DNA of 64,000 bases. Origin: JANQFV01 sp964468185 (GTDB lineage Bacteria > Planctomycetota > Phycisphaerae > UBA1845 > Fen-1342). Positions 32,901 to 42,073 of this stretch are shown in pieces. The DNA is taken from positions 1 to 64,000 of the forward strand of contig CAYXTR010000025.1 in NCBI GenBank assembly GCA_964468185.1, given 5' to 3'. The translations under genes and the position numbers were made by a program. The notes under the pieces were generated by a model that saw only the letters and a program-made list of their open reading frames with translations, was not told where the DNA came from and ran no database searches. The stretch's first letter is position 1. Each line of letters opens with the position of its first letter.

Positions 32901-33695
32901 TTAGAACGGCCGCAGGAAATCGACGAACCGCTTGAGCCAGCCCCGCCGCGTCGCATCGCGCACCGTGCCCGTATGCTGTACATCGATGACCGGGTTGTAG
33001 ATCTGCGTGCTGAGAATCGTGTTCTCGGGCGTGACGTCCTTGGAGCGACATTCGCCCGTCAGCGTGATCGTGTATCCCTCGTCATCAATCGTGATCTGCT
33101 TCGGCGCCTCGACGATCAGATTGCCATTCGGCTTGACATCGATCACCTTCGCGGTAATTCGCGTTGTCAACTCGTCCTTGCGGTCATACGATCCGTCGCC
33201 GCTGTAGTCGTCCTGCGATTCAAACGCGATAGCGGGATTCCCCTGCAGCAGGTCCGCCGGCACGATCCCGTGCTTGTCGCTGAGGCGGATCCACTTTTCG
33301 AGCTCCGCTTCCAGCGTCCAGTCCTTCTTGCTCTCGATCTTCCCGTCGCTGGTCGCCGTCTTGCTCTCACGTACGATGATCGTGATCAGGTCATGAACCG
33401 CGATCTCCTCCGGCTGGGGCACCTGCACGGCGTAGGGCGAGACATGCAACAGTCCTGCATTGGGCAGCGGCTCCGGCCCGCGCTCGACTACCCGCGACCG
33501 TATCTGGATAACCCCCGGCGTCAGTGCCCCGCTCGGCTGCGTCGTCGGAATCTGCCGCACCTGCCCACCAGCCGAACCGCGCGGATGCAGCAGATCGTTA
33601 TTCTGCCCGAGCGCGAGTGACGTCAGTGTCATCAGCGCCACAGCCGCGGCCACACAACGACCCGACACGCGCTGTACAGGATTGCAGTACATCAA
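32901..33695 (-). CDS. flgH: FlgH, flagellar L-ring protein lacking a lipobox
   Basis: 264 residues. FlgH blocks: HDLITIIVRESKTATSDGKI, VTARVIDVKPNGNL-like (here ITAKVIDVKPNGNLIVEAPK), then LTGECRSKDVTPENTILSTQ. Standard FlgH is an outer-membrane lipoprotein with a Cys at the signal cleavage site. Here the signal region (VALMTLTSLALGQNN) has no Cys there, so it is probably cleaved by signal peptidase I. The start overlaps the flgA stop by four bases (ATGA). Confidence 0.93.
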   Translation of the reverse strand: MMYCNPVQRVSGRCVAAAVALMTLTSLALGQNNDLLHPRGSAGGQVRQIPTTQPSGALTPGVIQIRSRVVERGPEPLPNAGLLHVSPYAVQVPQPEEIAVHDLITIIVRESKTATSDGKIESKKDWTLEAELEKWIRLSDKHGIVPADLLQGNPAIAFESQDDYSGDGSYDRKDELTTRITAKVIDVKPNGNLIVEAPKQITIDDEGYTITLTGECRSKDVTPENTILSTQIYNPVIDVQHTGTVRDATRRGWLKRFVDFLRPF

Positions 33696-34744
33696 AGGTT
33701 TTCCTCAGTAAGTTCCACCGTTCCCAGTCCCGTCACCACACCGCGCACAACCCGCCGCGTCTCACGCGTGTTACCGAGTCGCACCCGCACCGTCTCGCCG
33801 TACCCGCCCGAATCCTGCGCCACGCCGGTCAGGCGGACACGCACATTGCCTGTATCACTCACCACGGTCACCGGCCGGGAGCGCCGCACCAGGTCGATGG
33901 CCTTCAGATCGCGCTGCTTGACCAGCCCGCCCGACGCGACGAAGTTCTTCACCTGCTGCCCGATCACCTCCCCGATCTGCCCAATACCGATCTCGTCGTC
34001 CGCGTCGAATACCCGCGTCTCGAGCCCCACGTCATCGTGATGAATGAAATTGCCGATGCTCAGCGGCCGATGCGCGACGACGACCTTCCGAATCATCCGT
34101 ACCCGTGCAAAAACCTCCGCCGTCCGCTGTACGCGTCCATCCCGCCGAATTACGACATGAAACGCCCGCAGCCCCAGCTTCTCCCGGCCCTTGCTGGTGA
34201 TGCTGAATTCCCACGGCGGCGTGGTCAGTTGCAGAAACTCCTGTCCTGCCCGCTCAAAGTGCAGCTCGGCTGACCCGTCGAGCGCGTCCATTTCCCGCTC
34301 CACGTGCACCCGCAGGCGATCCGCCAGGGTCTGGGCGCCAGGCGGGTGCGCCGTCTGTCCGTCGCGTAGCAGGGGGGCACCCTCGCCGTCCGTGGCTACG
34401 GACACCGGCGTGGCGCGCTGCAATGCGATGTCACATTCCAGCGCGCCACAAACCAGTACCCGCGACAGGTTTACCCCAAGTCCATCGAGCCGCTCGACAA
34501 TCTGGGCATGCGTGATGACGACCTGCTGACCCGCGACAACATCGCTGACCAGCGTCTCATCGCCGACCGCCGCCAGCAGCTTCGGGTCCGCCTCGTCAAA
34601 CAGCAGCACATCCGCGAGCGTGATATCGGGTCCGCACACCACCGCCTGGGCGCGCAGCTTCAGCTTGCTGACCGCATCATCCGCCAGGCAGGTCGCTGCC
34701 AGCAGCAGCCCGCCAATCGTTGCCATGTACTTCCGTCGCGTCAT
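33692..34744 (-). CDS. flgA: FlgA, P-ring assembly chaperone
   Basis: 350 residues, longer than E. coli FlgA (219). A signal peptide (GGLLLAATCLA) leads to an N-terminal domain of about 190 residues, and the SAF-type C-terminal domain follows: VAHRPLSIGNFIHHDDVGLE, QVKNFVASGGLVKQRDLKAI and VRLTGVAQDSGGYGETVRVR. FlgA is periplasmic and promotes FlgI ring assembly. It lies 39 bases after flgG and overlaps flgH by four bases. Confidence 0.9.
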   Translation of the reverse strand: MTRRKYMATIGGLLLAATCLADDAVSKLKLRAQAVVCGPDITLADVLLFDEADPKLLAAVGDETLVSDVVAGQQVVITHAQIVERLDGLGVNLSRVLVCGALECDIALQRATPVSVATDGEGAPLLRDGQTAHPPGAQTLADRLRVHVEREMDALDGSAELHFERAGQEFLQLTTPPWEFSITSKGREKLGLRAFHVVIRRDGRVQRTAEVFARVRMIRKVVVAHRPLSIGNFIHHDDVGLETRVFDADDEIGIGQIGEVIGQQVKNFVASGGLVKQRDLKAIDLVRRSRPVTVVSDTGNVRVRLTGVAQDSGGYGETVRVRLGNTRETRRVVRGVVTGLGTVELTEENL

Positions 34745-34783
34745 GCCTTCACCTCGCCTGTGCGTCCGTGCTCAGTGCGTTGA

Positions 34784-35587
34784 TTACCGTCTCAGACTCG
34801 CGACCGTCCGCAGCGTCTCGTCCGCCGCCTGAATCGTCTGCGAGTTCATTTGAAAGACGCGCTGCGTCTTGATCAGCTCGACCAGTTCGGTCACCGCCTC
34901 CGTCGTGCTCTGTTCCAAGTATCCGCCCATGATGTGCCCCAATCCCTCCGTGCCAGCCGTTGCCTCTACCGGCTCGCCCGAAGCTTCGGTCGCGGTGAAG
35001 ATGTTCGCCCCCTCCTGGAGCAAACCAGCCGGATTCACAAACCGCGCCAGCACAAATTGCCCTACCTCCTGCTGCGTGCCATCATCCGGATTCGTCACGA
35101 CGATCCGCCCGTCACTACCCACCGAAATGCGATCCGACGGCACATCTTCCGGAATCGCCGGCGTATCCTTCATGCGGTAGCCGAAGCTGTGTCCCAGCAC
35201 GAGCTCGCCGTCCGCATTGCGAATCCAGTTGCCCGCCCGCGTATAGCCCGTACCGCCGCCCGGCAGTTCGACCTGGAAGAACCCGTCACCCTGGATCATC
35301 ACATCCAGCGGCTCCCCCGTTTGCAGCGCCGACCCCTGCTTGAAAATGACCTGCGTATTGCTCAGCCCGACGCCCAGACCGATCTGCGTCCCCAGTGGCG
35401 ACGCGCTCTCATCGCTCGTCTGTACGCCCGGCTGCTGCCGAATCTGGTACAGCAGATCCTGAAAATTCGCCCGCGACGCCTTGTAGCCCACGGTGTCCGC
35501 GTTCGCGATGTTGTTCGCGATCACGTCGATCTTCGTGGAAAGCGCCTGCATCCCCGTCGCGGCTGTGTGAAGCGCCGTAATCGCCAT
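34784..35587 (-). CDS. flgG: FlgG, flagellar distal rod protein
   Basis: 267 residues, the normal size. N-terminus ALHTAATGMQALSTKIDVIA, NNIANADTVGYK and the FQDLLYQ stretch; central LDVMIQGDGFFQVELPGG and YTRAGNWIRNADGELV; C-terminus ELVELIKTQRVFQMNSQTIQ, AADETLRTVASLRR. All are typical FlgG. It builds the distal rod. It is 85 bases downstream of flgF. Confidence 0.97.
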   Translation of the reverse strand: MAITALHTAATGMQALSTKIDVIANNIANADTVGYKASRANFQDLLYQIRQQPGVQTSDESASPLGTQIGLGVGLSNTQVIFKQGSALQTGEPLDVMIQGDGFFQVELPGGGTGYTRAGNWIRNADGELVLGHSFGYRMKDTPAIPEDVPSDRISVGSDGRIVVTNPDDGTQQEVGQFVLARFVNPAGLLQEGANIFTATEASGEPVEATAGTEGLGHIMGGYLEQSTTEAVTELVELIKTQRVFQMNSQTIQAADETLRTVASLRR

Positions 35588-35672
35588 AACTCAACGACCT
35601 CCTTCACATACGCCGGTTCGGCTGCTGCGACGATCTGCCCGTTCAGTCATCGATTCACTCACTCCCAACGCT

Positions 35673-36428
35673 CTAAGCCCGCAATAGCAGGCTGATCAGC
35701 CGGCCTGCGGATTCATCCTGCATCATCACCATGCGCGCATTCATCTGGTACGCGCGTGACGCTTCCATCATTTGCACCAGCTCGCGCATGGGTTCCACAC
35801 GCGAACTCTCGGTGTACCCCGCCCGCAGCAGCGCCGGTGCCGGCAACGTCTCCGTCCCTTCCGGCGCGCTGAACCGCACGCCGTCGACCTTCCGCAACAC
35901 GTCGTAATTCGCGAAATCCACCACCGCCAGCCGACCAAGCAGCGCCCCGTCCTGGTGGACGCCGCCGCGCTCGTCAATCTCCGGCTCACCGCCGCGCGGA
36001 TTCACCCGCAACGGCCGTCCACCCACATCCAGCACCGGCGCACCGTCCGTTGCCGCCACCAGCAGCCCTTCAGGCGTCCGCAACAGGCGCCCATCGCGCG
36101 TGAACTGCGGCTGTCCGTCAACCTCGACGACCAGGAACCCGCGGCCATCCAGCGCCACATCATGCCAGTTGCCAGTCTGAGTCTTCGGTGCCGGCGTAAA
36201 ATCCGTGTGCGTCTGCCCCAGCCACATTCCGCCCGGCAGCCCCACCAACTCGCGATTCGTCGGGTTGCGCCGCCGACCCGCTTCCCACGCCGGAATGCGC
36301 TCCGCAAACGTTGCAAAGTCAGGCTTGAATCCCACTGTCTCGGCGTTCGCCAGGTTGTTCGCAATTACCCCCTGGCGATATTCGTTCGTCATCATGCCCG
36401 CGGCTGAATGATAGAGCCCATAGATCAT
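35673..36428 (-). CDS. flgF: FlgF-like flagellar proximal rod protein
   Basis: 251 residues of the rod/hook family: IYGLYHSAAGMMTNEYRQGV, NNLANAETVGFKPDF at the start and ELVQMMEASRAYQMNARMVM, MQDESAGRLISLLLRA at the end. The less conserved N-terminus and its place beside flgG fit FlgF; it could also be described as a second FlgG-like rod protein. The start overlaps the preceding 80-codon gene by four bases. Confidence 0.85.
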   Translation of the reverse strand: MIYGLYHSAAGMMTNEYRQGVIANNLANAETVGFKPDFATFAERIPAWEAGRRRNPTNRELVGLPGGMWLGQTHTDFTPAPKTQTGNWHDVALDGRGFLVVEVDGQPQFTRDGRLLRTPEGLLVAATDGAPVLDVGGRPLRVNPRGGEPEIDERGGVHQDGALLGRLAVVDFANYDVLRKVDGVRFSAPEGTETLPAPALLRAGYTESSRVEPMRELVQMMEASRAYQMNARMVMMQDESAGRLISLLLRA

Positions 36429-36667
36429 GTCTGCTCCTCCTCAGCGTGCGGAGCCGGAGCGACGGGTGTGGCCGAATCGGTACGCCTGGCACGCTCATCC
36501 ATGAAACGTCGCCAGGCCTCGGCCAGCACCCGCCGCCCCATTTGGCTCCAATCCCGTGGCGCAGGATGGTCGGCCGGCAACGGGTCGTGCTCCTGAGGCA
36601 CTGGGCCGGTCGACGTTGCGGAAGTCGGCGGCTTCAAAACGTCCGCACTGGAGAACTGTCGTGTCAC
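36425..36667 (-). CDS. Small unknown protein, first gene of the flagellar cluster in this window
   Basis: 80 residues. The N- and C-terminal thirds are Pro/Ala-rich and probably disordered; a central amphipathic helix is WSQMGRRVLAEAWRRFMDER. There is no signal peptide or membrane helix. Its TGA overlaps the flgF ATG (ATGA), which argues that it is translated. It might be a flagellar regulator such as an anti-sigma factor, but no FlgM motif is visible. The 282 bases upstream contain a TATACA hexamer near 36811 but no clear promoter. Confidence 0.5.
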   Translation of the reverse strand: MTRQFSSADVLKPPTSATSTGPVPQEHDPLPADHPAPRDWSQMGRRVLAEAWRRFMDERARRTDSATPVAPAPHAEEEQT

Positions 36668-36949
36668 TCCGCGACTCCTTCGCCTCGGGCTCCCGAGCGC
36701 TCCGCATCCGTGCGCAGCGCGCCGGCAGCACGTGGCGCCAGACGTTGCAGAGCCCGTGCCAGAACGGTTGTCCCCACCCCCGCGATCAAATGTGGCGTGC
36801 CGGTAAGTGTATACTCATAAAAGAGTTGCAGATTTTCCCCGCCAACCCGGAATCACCTCGACGGCGCTCAGCTCAATCCGATCCCGACCGTACCCCTTGC
36901 GCCGCCCGCGCAATCACTGCCGTCGCCAGCCAACCTGCGACGAAGTCAT

Positions 36950-39019
36950 TCATTGGCCCACCACCCGGTCGCCATGCGCCAATACCTCCTCGCCTGCATC
37001 GACACGCACCGCCACCGCTACCTCCCGCCCCGTGAATCGCTGCACGACCCGCATCTGCCCCACCCGGCCCCCGTTCCGATAAACATCCAGACGCATCCCC
37101 ACGTAGCTGCGCGGCAACTCCACCGTTGCCAGCCGCCGCTCGGCGTCATACAAACGCACCGCACCCTCCACCGCCGGCAACGCGTCAAGCGCCCGGGCCC
37201 GCTCGAGCGCGTCCTCCAACTCCCGCCGCTGCCAGGGCGGCCGCGTCGACACCGTTTCGTCCAGCAGCGGCAGCCCCATCGGCGAGTCGAGCCGCGCCAA
37301 CGCCGCCGCCGCCGCCAGTTTCACCGCTCGGCGTCCGCGCTCCAGCAGCGCGACGAGCGCCGGCTCACCCACCTCGATGCGCAACTGCCCCAGACACTCG
37401 ACCGCCACGCGTTGATCCACCGGCCGCTGATGCGTGACAAAATCAAGCCAATCCGCCGCATCAAACAGCAACTGCTCACGCAGAAATGCCGGCGTGTGGC
37501 GATAGTAGACCTCGAGCGTCAACGTGCAGATCGCCGTCGTATAGATCCGGCTGCCCATGCGGCCGAAGAGTCCCCAGTTCGCGCCATACGGCGGCCAGCT
37601 TCCGTACGCATGTGACTTGCTTCCGTCGGGCAGTTTGTCGCGGTTTTGTAGAGGCAGGAGCGTGTCGCGCAGCCGCGCATTCCAGCGGTTCCAGTCATCA
37701 CCGCCACGCTGAAACATCGCGAGCGTCCCATAGTACCAGTAGTACTCATTGTGCGTCTTCGAGGCTTCCTTGGCCCGCGCCTTGGCCTCCGACGGCAGGT
37801 CGGCCAGCGCACGCGCGGCCTGCATGCGCGCCAGCGAGCCATCCAGCCGCCAGCCGAGCATCTGCTCACAAACCAGCCCCGCGGCCAGCATGCCCGCACC
37901 GTACCGATATTCCGGCCGCAGGTTCTCCTTCAGGTCAAAGCCCGCCCCTGCATCCGCATATCGCACGCGTCCATCACGTTCCGTGGCGCGCGTGAAGTGC
38001 ATCGCCGCCTGCACCATCGTCTCCGGGGGTACGTCAATGCCCACCGCGGCGGCCGCGTGCAGGGCCTGCACCATCCACGCAGTAATCGACGTGTCATTGC
38101 GTCCCGTGCTGCCGTAGGACTGATAATCCCATCCGCCGAGCGCCTGTTGGCTGGCGACCAGACGCTCGACTGCATGCGTCAGTGGTTCCCGCACGCGCGC
38201 GGCGCGCGTCATCGCGTAATACTCAGCCAGCGCCAGCGTCGCGAGTGCGTTGTTGTATCCATCCATACCCGGTCGGCGTGAGAAGCCGCCATCCGCCTGC
38301 TGCATCTCGAGCAGCGCCCCGATGCCGCGCCCGACTTTGTCCTGGTAGGGGCCCTCGTGATCGGTGTACCCGCCTCCGAGAAAGGCGAGCAGGGCGAGTG
38401 CACTCACGCCGGCCTGCAGATCATCCTCGGTCCGCCGTACAGCCGACCCTGTACAGCGATCGTGCCCCGGACACATGCGATCGAAGTTGAACCGATCCCA
38501 CGTGCCATCCTCCATCTGATGTGCCGCCAGCCAGGCCAAACCGGCCTCCACGCCCGCTTCCGTCAGTCGGTTCCCCCCATACTCCCGCACCCGCTTTTCT
38601 CGCTCCGCCGGCGATCGTGTCCACTCCTCAGGGGGCCGTGGCACATCCTCGGCGGGTTCGTCCATCGGCGTCCGCGGCGCCGGTTCAACGATCCGCCCGA
38701 CACCCTCCTGGGCGTGCCGCCGCTCAACGATCGGCACATCCTCTTCCGATGCGGCCAGCAGTTCCGCGGTAGGGGGGGCAATGGTTGTATCTGGCAGTCC
38801 CGATTGCGGTGGCCCCTCCGTGCGCTCACGCGCTGCCTCGGGAGTCGGTTCCATACTCCGCGGTGGGGCCGGAGGCAGCCGCGGCGGTGGGGGCGGCTCA
38901 GGTGTCAGCAGACTTGGCAGGAGCAGACCGGCCGCCGCGATCAGAAGCAGCAGCACCAGCCCACCCCAAGGCCAGCGCCCGCCAGCACCACCCGCATCGT
39001 TCTCCGTTGAACTCATCAC
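36950..39019 (-). CDS. Membrane-anchored squalene-cyclase-fold (prenyltransferase-like) repeat protein
   Basis: 689 residues. One transmembrane helix (GLVLLLLIAAAGLLLPSLL, about residues 18-36), then a Pro-rich linker to about residue 140. Residues about 150-540 form alpha-toroid repeats of the squalene cyclase/prenyltransferase type: GLAWLAAHQMEDGTWDRFNF, LLEMQQADGGFSRRPG, RLVASQQALGGWDYQSYG, each with the G.W or GGW QW-like signature. The cyclase acid motif DxDD is absent, so catalysis is unlikely. The C-terminal 140 residues look HEAT-like, then beta. Such anchored proteins are common in planctomycetes; their role is unknown. Confidence 0.8.
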   Translation of the reverse strand: MMSSTENDAGGAGGRWPWGGLVLLLLIAAAGLLLPSLLTPEPPPPPRLPPAPPRSMEPTPEAARERTEGPPQSGLPDTTIAPPTAELLAASEEDVPIVERRHAQEGVGRIVEPAPRTPMDEPAEDVPRPPEEWTRSPAEREKRVREYGGNRLTEAGVEAGLAWLAAHQMEDGTWDRFNFDRMCPGHDRCTGSAVRRTEDDLQAGVSALALLAFLGGGYTDHEGPYQDKVGRGIGALLEMQQADGGFSRRPGMDGYNNALATLALAEYYAMTRAARVREPLTHAVERLVASQQALGGWDYQSYGSTGRNDTSITAWMVQALHAAAAVGIDVPPETMVQAAMHFTRATERDGRVRYADAGAGFDLKENLRPEYRYGAGMLAAGLVCEQMLGWRLDGSLARMQAARALADLPSEAKARAKEASKTHNEYYWYYGTLAMFQRGGDDWNRWNARLRDTLLPLQNRDKLPDGSKSHAYGSWPPYGANWGLFGRMGSRIYTTAICTLTLEVYYRHTPAFLREQLLFDAADWLDFVTHQRPVDQRVAVECLGQLRIEVGEPALVALLERGRRAVKLAAAAALARLDSPMGLPLLDETVSTRPPWQRRELEDALERARALDALPAVEGAVRLYDAERRLATVELPRSYVGMRLDVYRNGGRVGQMRVVQRFTGREVAVAVRVDAGEEVLAHGDRVVGQ

Positions 39020-39159
39020 GCTTCATTGTACCGCTGCCGGGCAAAGACCGCCGCCATCCGTCTACGCGCAGGCAGCGAATGGCGGCGGCCACAGGGAGGT
39101 ATCAGCGCATCAGATGACCCCGGAGGCCGCGACACCATACGGTCCCCGGGGCACGCTCC

Positions 39160-40839
39160 TTAATCCAGATCGATCGTCCGCAACACCTCCTCGCGTTGCG
39201 TCATGATCTGCTTGTAGTCGAATCCGAGATCGCAGATAGCGTTCCACGTCGCTGCAGCGCGATCGACCAGCCCCACATTCTGCAAGGCCAGCATCAGGTT
39301 GTCGTCGAAGGCGATGTTTCGGAGATCGCCTGCAAATGAACTTGCGAACTCTTCGGCGGCCAGGTCGAACTGACTGCGCTGCACGAACAGCAACCCGAGC
39401 TGATAGTGCAGCTCCACACTGCGCTGATCCAGCCGCAACGCATTGCGGAACGTGTTCACCGCCTCGTCGCTGCGACCAAACTCCTTCAAACCGATCGCCA
39501 GCTTGATCGCCGCCTGCGCATAGTTGCGATTGATGGCCAGGGCCGCCTTGAACGACTCCAGCGCATCTTCGAAGTGTCCGAGTTGTCTCAGCAGCAGGCC
39601 ATGGCGGTAGTGCAGGTCCGCCCGATTCGGGCAGCTCAGAATGCCCTGCTGATGCCGCCGAATCGCTTCTCCCAGAAACATATCGGTTTCCGTGACTCCT
39701 GCCACTTGCGCAGGTTCAGTTTCCCAGTTCGGCTGCAGCCGCTCCGTCTGCAATTGCAGGCGATTGGTCTCGGAATAGAGCAACGTCGTGCTCGGCTCGA
39801 GTCCCGCCGCCAGGTCGAACGTCGCCAGCGCTTCGTTAACGCGGCCGCATTCATGTTGCGCCACACCCAGTCCGACGAACGCCGTCAGCAGCCGATCATT
39901 CAACTCGACCGCACGATTGAACGTCAGTGCCGCGTCGACATGGCGGCCCTGCCGCATGTGCTGCGTGCCCAGCTTGACCGTGGCTTCCAGAAACGCCGGC
40001 TGCGTGCTCAACGCCGTCTGATACGCGCCGGTCGCACGCTCGTCGTCACCCGACTTCACGTACAGATCACCGAGTCGCACGTGAAACGCAGCGATGCCGG
40101 GGTATTTGCGGACGAGCAGTTCAACCTTGTTAATGGCTTCTTCCAGCTTGCCCACCTCGGCCAGGGCGTCCGCCTGATTCAGTGATTCATCACCGCCATC
40201 CGGCTCGATCAACAACGCGCGCTGGTACTGCCCGATCGCATCGGCGGGCCGTTGCAGCTCGAGATACAGGTTGCCCAGCGTCAGCAGCACATCGAGATCA
40301 CCCGGCTCCATGTCCGCCAGCGTTTCGTACTGCGCCGCCGCATCGTCCAGATCATTCCGCCGAATCGCGATGGCCGCCAGCCGCTCATACGCATTGCGCA
40401 ATTGGGGGCACGCCACCGTCGCGGCGCGATAGGCTTCACATGCCGCCTCCGGGTTCCCGAGCCGTTCGTGACAGAACCCGATACCGAACAGCAGCGCCGG
40501 ATCCTTGGCATCGCGCCGCCGCGCCTGTTCGAGATTCTCGAGCGCCAGATCCACACGTCCCAGTTCGTCGCAGGCGCAGGCCGAACCGATAAACGGCCCC
40601 CCGGCCGACTGATCCAGGTCGTGGGCCTGCTCAAACATGACCCGCGCCGAGTTCAGCCGCGCATCCTGCACGTACGCCACGCCCAGCCGCAGCGCCAGGT
40701 CCAGCGACGTGGGCGACATGCGCACCCGCTGCTCCAGTTTCTCAATCGTGTCGTCGGGAACCTGCGGCAACTGGTTTTCGAGCGCCGTACGCAGGTTCTT
40801 CACCAGACCACGCCCCAGCGCTTCAAGCAGATAGCTCAT
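39160..40839 (-). CDS. TPR-repeat protein
   Basis: 559 residues made almost entirely of tetratricopeptide repeats (at least ten units of the form A...LG......A...Y..AL...P), for instance LGNLYLELQRPADAIGQYQR and LGLLFVQRSQFDLAAEEF. There is no signal peptide, so it is probably cytoplasmic and acts as a scaffold. It overlaps the preceding shorter TPR gene by 17 bases, so the two are likely made together. Confidence 0.85.
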   Translation of the reverse strand: MSYLLEALGRGLVKNLRTALENQLPQVPDDTIEKLEQRVRMSPTSLDLALRLGVAYVQDARLNSARVMFEQAHDLDQSAGGPFIGSACACDELGRVDLALENLEQARRRDAKDPALLFGIGFCHERLGNPEAACEAYRAATVACPQLRNAYERLAAIAIRRNDLDDAAAQYETLADMEPGDLDVLLTLGNLYLELQRPADAIGQYQRALLIEPDGGDESLNQADALAEVGKLEEAINKVELLVRKYPGIAAFHVRLGDLYVKSGDDERATGAYQTALSTQPAFLEATVKLGTQHMRQGRHVDAALTFNRAVELNDRLLTAFVGLGVAQHECGRVNEALATFDLAAGLEPSTTLLYSETNRLQLQTERLQPNWETEPAQVAGVTETDMFLGEAIRRHQQGILSCPNRADLHYRHGLLLRQLGHFEDALESFKAALAINRNYAQAAIKLAIGLKEFGRSDEAVNTFRNALRLDQRSVELHYQLGLLFVQRSQFDLAAEEFASSFAGDLRNIAFDDNLMLALQNVGLVDRAAATWNAICDLGFDYKQIMTQREEVLRTIDLD

Positions 40840-41482
40840 GGTTGCTCCCGTCCACCTCCGACATCGGCGTGACCAGCAGACCCGCGCCGGCCGACGTCAG
40901 AATCGAGTTGTCCTCTGGGGCGCCCGGGCAAAGCCCGCCCGCCGTGTTTGCTTCCTCGTCCTCCCGCTGCAGGTCGCCCAGCAGCATTTGAATTTCCGTC
41001 GGGTCCGCTCCCCTCTTCAGGGCCGCTTCAAGATGTGTACGGGCGCTCTCGTTCTCACCGCGTGCTACGGCAACGCGTGCCGCCAGTAGCAACGTCTGAA
41101 TCGCCTGCGGATCCTGCGCCAGGCTTCGTTCCAGCAACGCCGTTGCCGTGTCGTAGTCACCGGCACAAACGGCGGCCTGACCGGCCAGGTAGCACAACTC
41201 GGCGTTGTCCGGGTGCACCTCCAGTGCCAAACGCGCGGCGCGCAGAATCAGTCTCACCCACGCCGTTGACGTGGCGGGCAGATTGCTCAGGCATGTCCGA
41301 ATCAGCTCAGGCTGCTGCGCGAACGACGCGGCCAGGTGCCACACCCGTCGCTCATTACACACTTCTCGCTCGCTGCGAGCCGTGGCTGCCGCCCAGACGT
41401 CCGGATCGTGAAACATGGCCGCCGGCGGGTCATCGGACCCGAGCGTCCACGTACCGCGCATACCGTGATTACACGAGGACAT
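40823..41482 (-). CDS. Short TPR-like protein coupled to the larger TPR gene
   Basis: 219 residues from the ATG at 41482, which has GGAAG upstream; an in-frame extension to 41752 crosses the zinc-ribbon gene and is not credible. TPR-like helices are in the middle: LAGQAAVCAGDYDTATALLE and AARVAVARGENESARTHLEA. The N-terminus has MSSCNHGMRGTW. The C-terminus is acidic and unstructured. It ends inside the next TPR gene (17-base overlap). Function unknown. Confidence 0.7.
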   Translation of the reverse strand: MSSCNHGMRGTWTLGSDDPPAAMFHDPDVWAAATARSEREVCNERRVWHLAASFAQQPELIRTCLSNLPATSTAWVRLILRAARLALEVHPDNAELCYLAGQAAVCAGDYDTATALLERSLAQDPQAIQTLLLAARVAVARGENESARTHLEAALKRGADPTEIQMLLGDLQREDEEANTAGGLCPGAPEDNSILTSAGAGLLVTPMSEVDGSNHELSA

Positions 41483-41529
41483 TGGCTTGCTTCCTTCCCG
41501 TCCAGGTGTTCCTGTGGCCGCCGGAGCGG

Positions 41530-41715
41530 CTACTGCTTCTTGTTCTGTCCGCCTCCGCTCGGGGTCGACTCCGACCCGGAGGTCTTGCTGCGATCTTTCG
41601 GAACCATGAACAACGTCTGGCAGTGCGCGCAGCGAACGACCTTGCCGCGGGCCCCGTCCGGGGCGACCACCGTCTGTCCGCATCGCAGGTTCGGGCAAAT
41701 CAATGTGATGGGCAT
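41530..41715 (-). CDS. Small zinc-ribbon protein
   Basis: 61 residues. Two cysteine pairs, CPNLRC and CAHC, around VVAPDGARGKVV form an MJ0042-type zinc ribbon. The C-terminal 20 residues are polar and disordered. It sits 47 bases upstream of the short TPR gene in the same direction, so the three small-to-large genes here probably share a transcript. Confidence 0.7.
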   Translation of the reverse strand: MPITLICPNLRCGQTVVAPDGARGKVVRCAHCQTLFMVPKDRSKTSGSESTPSGGGQNKKQ

Positions 41716-42073
41716 GGCGCAACCGCCTTCTGGTCCCAGGCCGTGTGTTCAACTCGTCGTTGGCGTATCGACCAGATCTTCAGATGCGATTACGGCGTGC
41801 AGACGCGCCCCCGCTGCGTCGCATCGCAGGAAATGAAAGACCGTCCGTGCGTCCCATAGAATGAACCGCAGCGCGCGCTCTTCCCCCGATTCCGGTCAAG
41901 CGCGCGGCCACTTCGTGACCTCTGACCACCCGCCACAGAAAAATCGGCGCGCAGCAGCCGCGGGGTCGCGTGTGTCCGAGTAGGAATTGCGCGTTACCCT
42001 CCACCCGTGTCCGAACAACGGACCAGGGGGCATGCCGATCCATGCTGCAGATCATTACGGGATGTTGTGGCGC
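41716..42073. other. Intergenic region after the half-length uvrA, no C-half remnant seen
   Basis: I looked in all three minus frames for the missing UvrA C-terminal half (GVSGSGKS, NPATY, zinc finger, LSGGEAQR) and see none. A 91-codon minus frame (41780-42055) is Arg/His-rich and has no ribosome binding site. The promoter for the zinc-ribbon/TPR genes should lie here but I cannot place it. Confidence 0.5.

Noticed and set aside
41716..42073. Frameshifted C-half of UvrA
   Set aside because: None of the minus frames contains Walker, zinc-finger or signature motifs, so truncation is not a simple frameshift.
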